Below are positions 58,431 through 64,000 of a DNA stretch of 64,000 bases, piece by piece; the first letter of the stretch is position 1, and every line of letters starts with the position of its first letter. A program made the position numbers and the translations under genes. The DNA is taken from assembly GCA_963693315.1 (NCBI GenBank), contig OY856186.1, positions 283,460,944 through 283,524,943 of the forward strand. The letters run 5' to 3'. The notes beneath the pieces were generated by a model that worked only from the letters and a program-made list of their open reading frames with translations, had not been told where the DNA came from and searched no databases. The DNA is from Diogma glabrata. Lineage: Eukaryota > Arthropoda > Insecta > Diptera > Cylindrotomidae.

Positions 58431-60031
58431 GATAAAATATCACACGAAAAAATCCCACACGAAAGAATATCACGTTGAAAATATCACAGCGAAAAAATCA
58501 CACCATACGAAAATATCACATCACGAAAATATCACATTCTAAAATCATACCCGAAAAAATATCACATCCTAAAATCACACGCGTAAAAATATCACATTCT
58601 TAAGGCTAGTCTCTACTAACCGCGCCGAACGTTTGCTAATATAAATTTGTTTAGTGGAGACACGAAATATGAGTACGAATAATATGGAAATTTTGCATGT
58701 TTGTGTTCGTTCAGTGGAGACAGGTTTCTGCCTTCACTTCCTATTATTTAGGAACTAGATCTGTCATGTATATTTTTTTTTATTGATAATTAATGATAAT
58801 GGTGTTCAATAATAAAAATTAAATTTATAAAAATTCTGTGAAGTTTTTTATAGTTTATAAAGCGAGTAAAATTAATTAGTGTGACAACTCTACCCATTTG
58901 CATTATATAATTAAATTTGATTCTGGTTTTTTAAGTGAAAATTTAGAATAAAACAAGAATACTCTTTGTTATATAAAATACTATAAAATTGTGTAATTGT
59001 TTGTTTGTTGTTGTTTTAATAATAGATTTTATTAATTTGTTTGGGAAATAAAAGCTGTCAAAATTTTTATTGGAAAATTTTCGGAACTTCAAAAAATGTT
59101 AGCAAACATTTGTTTTTAGAAAATGTTTAGTTGGAGACAGATTGTTAGCAAACGCTAGTAAACATTAGCAAACGTTTGTTGTTTGTGTTCATGCAGTGGA
59201 GACTAGACTTAAAATCACACGCGAAAAAATATCATCCTAAAATCACACCCGAAAAAATATCATGGAAAAAATTTTATTGTTAAAAAAAACACAATGTCGT
59301 TGTATAAATATAATAAATAATTTTGAAAGAAATTTATGCACAATTGTAACGACCATTGAGATACAATCTTTAATATGATACCGCATTTAACTTAGTAAAA
59401 ACGTTTTCAACGATTTCACGTCATAGCCCTATCAAACAAATGACTCCTATTTTATTGATTTTGGATCCCAAGTGATTTAAGCAATACTTTTCTCAAATTT
59501 TAGATCGAAAAGTTTTATAGTTTACAAGATAGGGGACAGTAACAGATAGACACGCAGCAACCTGCATAATAAAAAAATCCTAAAACAAATTGATTGCATT
59601 TTTTCACAATAATGTACATGAGCAATTCTTAAAATTTCGATTCTTCGATCACGACTGTAATTTGTAAAAATATTTGCTATCTTTCTGCAGTAGCGATATA
59701 TCCAAAATTAGAGAGTCCAAAAACTTTAATATCGAAGGTACGCAATTTCGGCAATCTCAAAAATTGTAATAATAAATAATTTCATGGTATTTTTTCGCGT
59801 GTGATTTTAGGATGTGATATTTTTTCGCGTGTGATTTTAGGATGTGATATTTTTTCGCGTGTAATTTAAGGATGTTATATTTTTTCGCGTGTGATTTTTT
59901 AGGATGTGATATTTTTGAGATGTGATATTTTCGTGATGTGATGTGATATTTTCGTATAGTGTGATCTTTTCACTGTGTTATTTTCGACGTGATATTCTTT
60001 CGAATGGGATTTTTTCGTGTGATATATTATC
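58431..60031. mobile_element. Foldback element with minisatellite arms
   Basis: The left arm from 58431 (GATAAAATATCACACGAAAA, then AATCCCACACGAAAGAATATC) and the reverse complement of the right end (GATAATATATCACACGAAAA, then AATCCCATTCGAAAGAATATC) match closely over more than 100 bases. Inward, both arms become tandem units of about 28 bp built from AAAATCACACGCGAAAAAATATCACATCCT. The left arm runs to about 59262 and is interrupted by a TTAA-target element; the right arm covers about 59791-60031. The centre has no coding frame. The layout resembles Drosophila FB elements in form, not in sequence. Confidence 0.85.
58604..59208. mobile_element. TTAA-target (piggyBac-like) non-autonomous element
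   Basis: TTAA at 58600-58603 and 59209-59212 flanks inverted termini GGCTAGTCTCTACT and AGTGGAGACTAGAC. Removing it restores a normal minisatellite unit. Inside, (C/T)AGTGGAGAC occurs about four times and CAAACGTTTG-like sequence several times, possibly subterminal transposase sites. It has no coding capacity in 605 bp. Confidence 0.85.
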
Positions 60032-60736
60032 ATAGAACCAAATTCATATTTTCAACTTCGTAGTGCCCTTCTAGATTTCTCAGGGATATGTTCTTGAATG
60101 TTGTTAAACATTTCTCAGGTACAAAGCCTAAAAGTTAAGTATTTCGTTTGATATGACTCTAAGGAACCCAATATCATCTGTAAGGACTTGATTAAATTTT
60201 TGTATCGCGTTCCAAAGCGCGAAATTGAATAAGACGGATGCGATTGCGATTTGTCGAACACGTGATTTAATTTAAAATAAATTTGAAACAAACCCTTCGA
60301 TTACTGTTTTACTATTTGATCCCAATGTTGTAAACAAACCAGTTTCTCGTGGATGTTGTACTTACAACTTGTGGTATTTTCACCAAGGCGAAACATAGAT
60401 TTATGATTAAATATATGATTGATACACCAATGTTAGATTCTTTGAAAGAAACGAGCAAGCAAACTGTTGAATTTTTTATATACAGTTATCATATCACCCG
60501 CGCGATAGCTTGAGAATTAGCACTCTTCAGGCTATCACATATTTTATGTAACGGAAACATGCAAGCAATTAAGGACAGAAGATCAAGATACGGAAGTTGG
60601 TATTTCTACTTAGATTTATATTGTAACAATCAGGAGGCCGAGCTACTCCTCTAATGTGTTTTCGGTGGGTTTTTCATTGATTGTGGATATAACTGTTGAA
60701 TGAAGGGTTTGCCATTGTTTGATTGTTTGTTGAATT
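60032..60736. other. Lasp intron DNA
   Basis: No gene is supported. Confidence 0.4.
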
Positions 60737-61022
60737 ATGCCTCTTAAAGGAAGAGATGCTCTTCCAAATTGTGTTGTTACATACTTCCAACAGTATGTTT
60801 ATCTTTTACGTACAAATTATTTCCATATTATTTTTTTTTTATTTCACTCACAACTCATTTTATTTTATTTTGCAGATGTGTGCCTGGTGCAGTAAATTAG
60901 ATATTAATAATAAATTATTTGTTAAACTTCATTATGAACAGGGGAAAATATTTCTTATTTTAACAGACGAAACTGAATTGTTTGAACTGAATTATTGTTT
61001 AACTAACCAAAAATTCAAATAA
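60737..61022 (+). CDS. Possible small nested gene or exon, product uncertain
   Basis: Two readings are possible. ATG at 60737 (MPLKGRDALPNCVVTYFQQ) is followed by a donor-like GTATGT near 60793 and an acceptor TTTTGCAG near 60875, but the spliced frame ends after seven more residues. Alternatively, the sequence after the acceptor begins MCAWCSKLDINNKLFVKLHY and continues EQGKIFLILTDETELFELNY to a stop at 61022. Its pattern (W, then hydrophobic-VKxHYExGxFxIxLTD) resembles the N-terminal strands of XRCC4-superfamily proteins. Neither reading is complete. It could be chance in AT-rich DNA. Confidence 0.3.
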
Positions 61023-61739
61023 AGATGACAATCAAAATCTTAACGATTTTTATGGTTGAAGTTTTGTAATATTGTAAGTAAGCAAAGTTCAACAAAAACC
61101 TGTGTGAATATCACATCTATTGTTTTACAATGTGTAACAGTATGCTAATCAGTAATCATCTTGTAATTTGAATACAAATTGTTGATTCTAACCTAAAAGA
61201 ATCCCCTTTTTACTTTTTACAATTCAAATGGGTTAATAAAAGGTCAATTCAATTTGAGTATGATGACATATTTGTACTAAATTTAGCAATTGGAAGGCAA
61301 TTTGCACTGAAATGATAATTGGAAATGTTTAGTTAAAATATTTATTTTCATTTAAAATTTCTATTAGATTTTGATAAAAGTTGACATTTTAATCTGACTT
61401 TAGTGAAATTGTTTTTTTTGTCTTTAACTGGTATTTTTAAATTTGATTAAATAAATAAAAATATTTGGCTTGATTTTGATATAACTTTTTTCCGATGAAC
61501 TTGTTTTGGGTGATAGTTCGTGATTTTCGTTTTGTTTGAGTTGAATTAATAGACATCTTAAGGCCTTAACCACTTAAATTTATTGAAAAGTTCATGACTT
61601 AAAAATACAAAAAGGGTGAATAATTTTAACCCTAATAAAAATAACAAAAGTGTTGAATTATTGTGGTAATCTTGTGAAATTATATTTGATATGTTTTTGT
61701 AGACACATACATATGTTTTTTAAAATTAGACTACCTGTA
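61023..61739. other. Lasp intron DNA
   Basis: AT-rich sequence, nothing recognised. Confidence 0.4.
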
Positions 61740-63013
61740 TATTTTGTTGACTGAAGGAAAGATTAGATTAGAAAGGGTTGGACAGGTTGCATGAGGCAGA
61801 ACTTTTCCTGGCAGGCAAACTACGATCTATAGCGCCGTGTCCGAGGTTGGCCTCATAACAACTATTCCACAAACCTTTCCGTAAGCTTAATGAAATCTAA
61901 AACGTATTTGCGACAGCTTGATTGTGTCAGGCTCTACAGTTTCTGAGCCAAAAATCCTAGCTCGGACCCTAGAAAAGGCTGGGCATACACACAAAAAGTG
62001 CTGCGAGTCCTTCTCTTCTTCAAGACACCCACACAGGACTTTCAATCAGTCCCATGGTAAAAAGGTGTTTATTTAGATGTCCATGTCCTGTAAGAAAACC
62101 GACCATAGTGCTGAGAGTTTTCCTCTTCAGACTTCAAAGAAAATTGACATTTTTTTCTGAAATGCTGATAAACATCTTACTTTGCCTGCCTCTTGATTAC
62201 GCATTCAACAAGGCCTGCATCTTGAGGTCGGCATCAACCTTTAATAGTGACAAGGCAAACGTTTTGACTTTTGGATAACCCTAAGGCGGGTTCTGGACCT
62301 GAATATTTCATGCCCGCTCCAGCTCTTGCAAGTTCATCTGCTTTTATGTTGCCTGGAATGCCACTATGACCTGGAACCCAGCGCAATGTGATGTTGTTGT
62401 ATTGCGCTATCCTACAAACATTTTTCCTGCACTCGTCAATGAGTTTGGAAGTAGTTTCTGGGCTAACCAGTGCCTTGATAGCTGTTTGGCTTTCCGAACA
62501 GATACAGATCCTTTTCCCTTTCAGACATAGACGAGTTATTACATGCGTGCATTCATTGATAGCGTACACCTCCGCTTGAAAAACTGTACAAAACCGTCCA
62601 AGCGGAAATTTCTTGCTACTTATGACATTATTTGCTTCCTGGTACACGCCAGCTCCTGCATTTCCATTCAACAGTGAGCCATCTGTACAGAAAACATAAA
62701 TCTCGCTGGAGGACCGTTCGGACCAAGATACTTCACATTCCTCTCTAGGAGAGATGACCAGTTCAGCGGACTTCTCAAAGTTATATACTTTGGTCATGAC
62801 GTTACTATGCATATCTATTTCCTGACAGTAAGTCCGTAGTCTATCAAGTATGTGACCATGACCGCATGTTTTCCCTCTGTTTACCCACGTCCCTGCCACA
62901 TGTAGTCTGTAGACAGCCCTTTTAGCCATGTACTCCACATGTAGATGTAAAGGAGCCAGGCCCAACATGACCTCCAACGAAATAATACTCGTAATGAATA
63001 ATGAAAGAAACAC
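61740..63013 (-). pseudogene. LINE 3' end: reverse transcriptase tail and RNase H domain
   Basis: The minus-strand frame 63013-62234 starts in the reverse transcriptase C-terminal region (LEVMLGLAPLHLHVEYMAKR, AVYRLHVAGTW). It enters RNase H: VFCTDGSLLNGNAGAGVY, FQAEVYAINECTHV, ICSESQTAIKAL and LRWVPGHSGIPGNIKADELA. The third acidic site reads Glu where RNase H usually has Asp. Downstream broken frames give a zinc-motif remnant (GFLTGHGHLNKHLFTMGL, then C-rich sequence, about 62110-61970). The element ends near 61740. RNase H in this place fits I/LOA-type LINEs; the 5' two-thirds are missing. Confidence 0.87.
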
Positions 63014-63023
63014 CGTTAGACAA

Positions 63024-63052
63024 CTATTTATTTATTTATTTATTTAATTTAT
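63024..63052. repeat. (TTTA)n microsatellite
   Basis: About six tandem TTTA units directly behind the truncated end of the LINE. Confidence 0.85.
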
Positions 63053-63933
63053 TTCCTGTAAATAAGCTCTATAGGCTTATATTTACATTAATAATTTACT
63101 ATAGTTAAAACTTATACTATAGTTAAAAAGTGAAAATAAGAAAAGATAAATTTTTATCAATATCACATATTGCAACTAGCAGTAAAATTAATTAATTATC
63201 ACAGTCATTCAACAAACAAATCATTAGTGCAATTTTTATACAGTTTAAAACTAAAAATATATACAGCATTCCGAGTAAGGTCAAACGAGATTCCACAACA
63301 CAGATTCTATGTATATGATATAGAGCAATCTATATTTATTTTATAAATGTTATGTATATGATATAGAGCAATCAGGATTTATCCTCGTTCAAACATATTT
63401 CAAAATTGTACTCTTTGTAGAGACGAACAAAATTCACAATATTTGACGACCGAATAGTCTGCGGCAAGTGGGTGGGTTGCACTGTAGCGTTGAGACATAA
63501 AGTCATGTAATATAAATTGCTCTGAAAAATAATAATTTTAAAAATATATAAACTGATAAATGAGTGATGGAAGAAACTAAAAGAGATTCTTTATAAACAA
63601 TAGTTTAAGAAAGTTTTGTTTTTTTAATATGTTTAGTGAGGTTTTAATACAAAAAGTGGCTGTGAAATAACTTGAAAAAAGAATAACATAACCAAAAAAA
63701 AATAAAGGAAAAAATTGTTGTGCAGAAAACTCAAAATATATTACGGTCATTGTGACAATCAAACGCATGAATGAAATAACTGTTCTCTGTATTCACCTTA
63801 ATTTACCTTCAATGTTTACAAAAGTAAATACATGATGCAATAGGAAAAACGGCAAAGCAACAACAAAATTCTTCTTTTGCAGAAAATTTATAGTAATCTA
63901 TTTTTTAATTATTTTTTATATATACCAACGGCA
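63053..63933. other. Lasp intron DNA with a 22-bp direct repeat
   Basis: No gene is supported. TATGTATATGATATAGAGCA followed by ATC occurs twice, at about 63309 and 63350. Confidence 0.5.
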
Positions 63934-64000
63934 TGGGAGATGAAAATAAAAGGAAACTGGAGTCTCCGGAGCCTTCCCCTGATTCTAGAAGAATAAAAAA
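63934..64000 (+). CDS. Start of an open frame cut by the window end
   Basis: ATG at 63934 opens MGDENKRKLESPEPSPDSRR and IKK, a charged, Ser/Pro-rich start that runs off the window. It could be the first exon of a gene nested in the Lasp intron, or ORF1 of a retrotransposon. I do not recognise it. Confidence 0.3.

Noticed and set aside
58431..60031. CRISPR-like array from short regular repeats
   Set aside because: The units are head-to-tail minisatellite copies forming inverted arms; no spacers.

Overview
The window looks like AT-rich nuclear DNA of an insect. The evidence is intron-containing genes with GT/AG junctions, three recognisable insect gene families, and a dense load of eukaryotic retrotransposons and DNA transposons. 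No bacterial operons, rRNA genes or CRISPR arrays were seen. I cannot fix the species.

Three host genes are supported. The 3' part of a UDP-glucose 6-dehydrogenase gene (sgl/UGDH) lies on + at 10171-11739 in four exons; its N-terminal exons are not visible. A complete Disabled (Dab) adaptor gene lies on - from 52272 down to 38998. It has nine coding exons that join in phase, giving about 2009 residues: a PTB domain followed by a long low-complexity tail with DPF motifs and one 3.2-kb exon. The first coding exon of a LIM/SH3 gene (Lasp) lies on + at 54453-54521. Its first intron fills the rest of the window. Dab and Lasp are divergent, with about 2.2 kb between start codons. A possible short exon pair near 60.7-61.0 kb and an isolated exon at 105-264 are weak calls.

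Most of the rest is mobile DNA. 0-9 kb: a tRNA-derived SINE with target duplication, a decayed Jockey-type LINE, and a decayed Gypsy-type LTR element interrupted by a foldback MITE. 13-23 kb: a three-armed foldback; a 4.6-kb composite LINE with a 13-bp target duplication inserted in an older repeat (family A); a truncated Helitron Rep gene; and a nearly perfect 419-bp palindrome that supplies the Helitron ORF's stop codon. 26-29 kb: a TIR repeat and a LINE fragment. 29.7-32 kb: a second family A copy with an internal AT-rich minisatellite. 33.4-38.7 kb: a very long foldback element with an RTE-type LINE inside its right arm. The Dab introns hold a LINE split by a TA-targeting DNA transposon, a two-hairpin MITE and an RTE remnant. 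The Lasp intron holds a small TIR MITE, a third family A copy, a foldback whose arms are minisatellites (itself hit by a TTAA-targeting element), and a LINE tail with RNase H.

The most unusual observation is the 5' end of the LINE at 14947-19507. Its first reading frame has a 2A-like ribosome-skipping motif (GIERNPGP) after a leucine-rich stretch and directly before a PHD-like zinc finger. The copy also has an unusual internal rearrangement. Other points worth checking are the foldback elements with minisatellite arms, the family A terminal hairpins with apparent compensatory changes, and a possible XRCC4-like N-terminal segment inside the Lasp intron.
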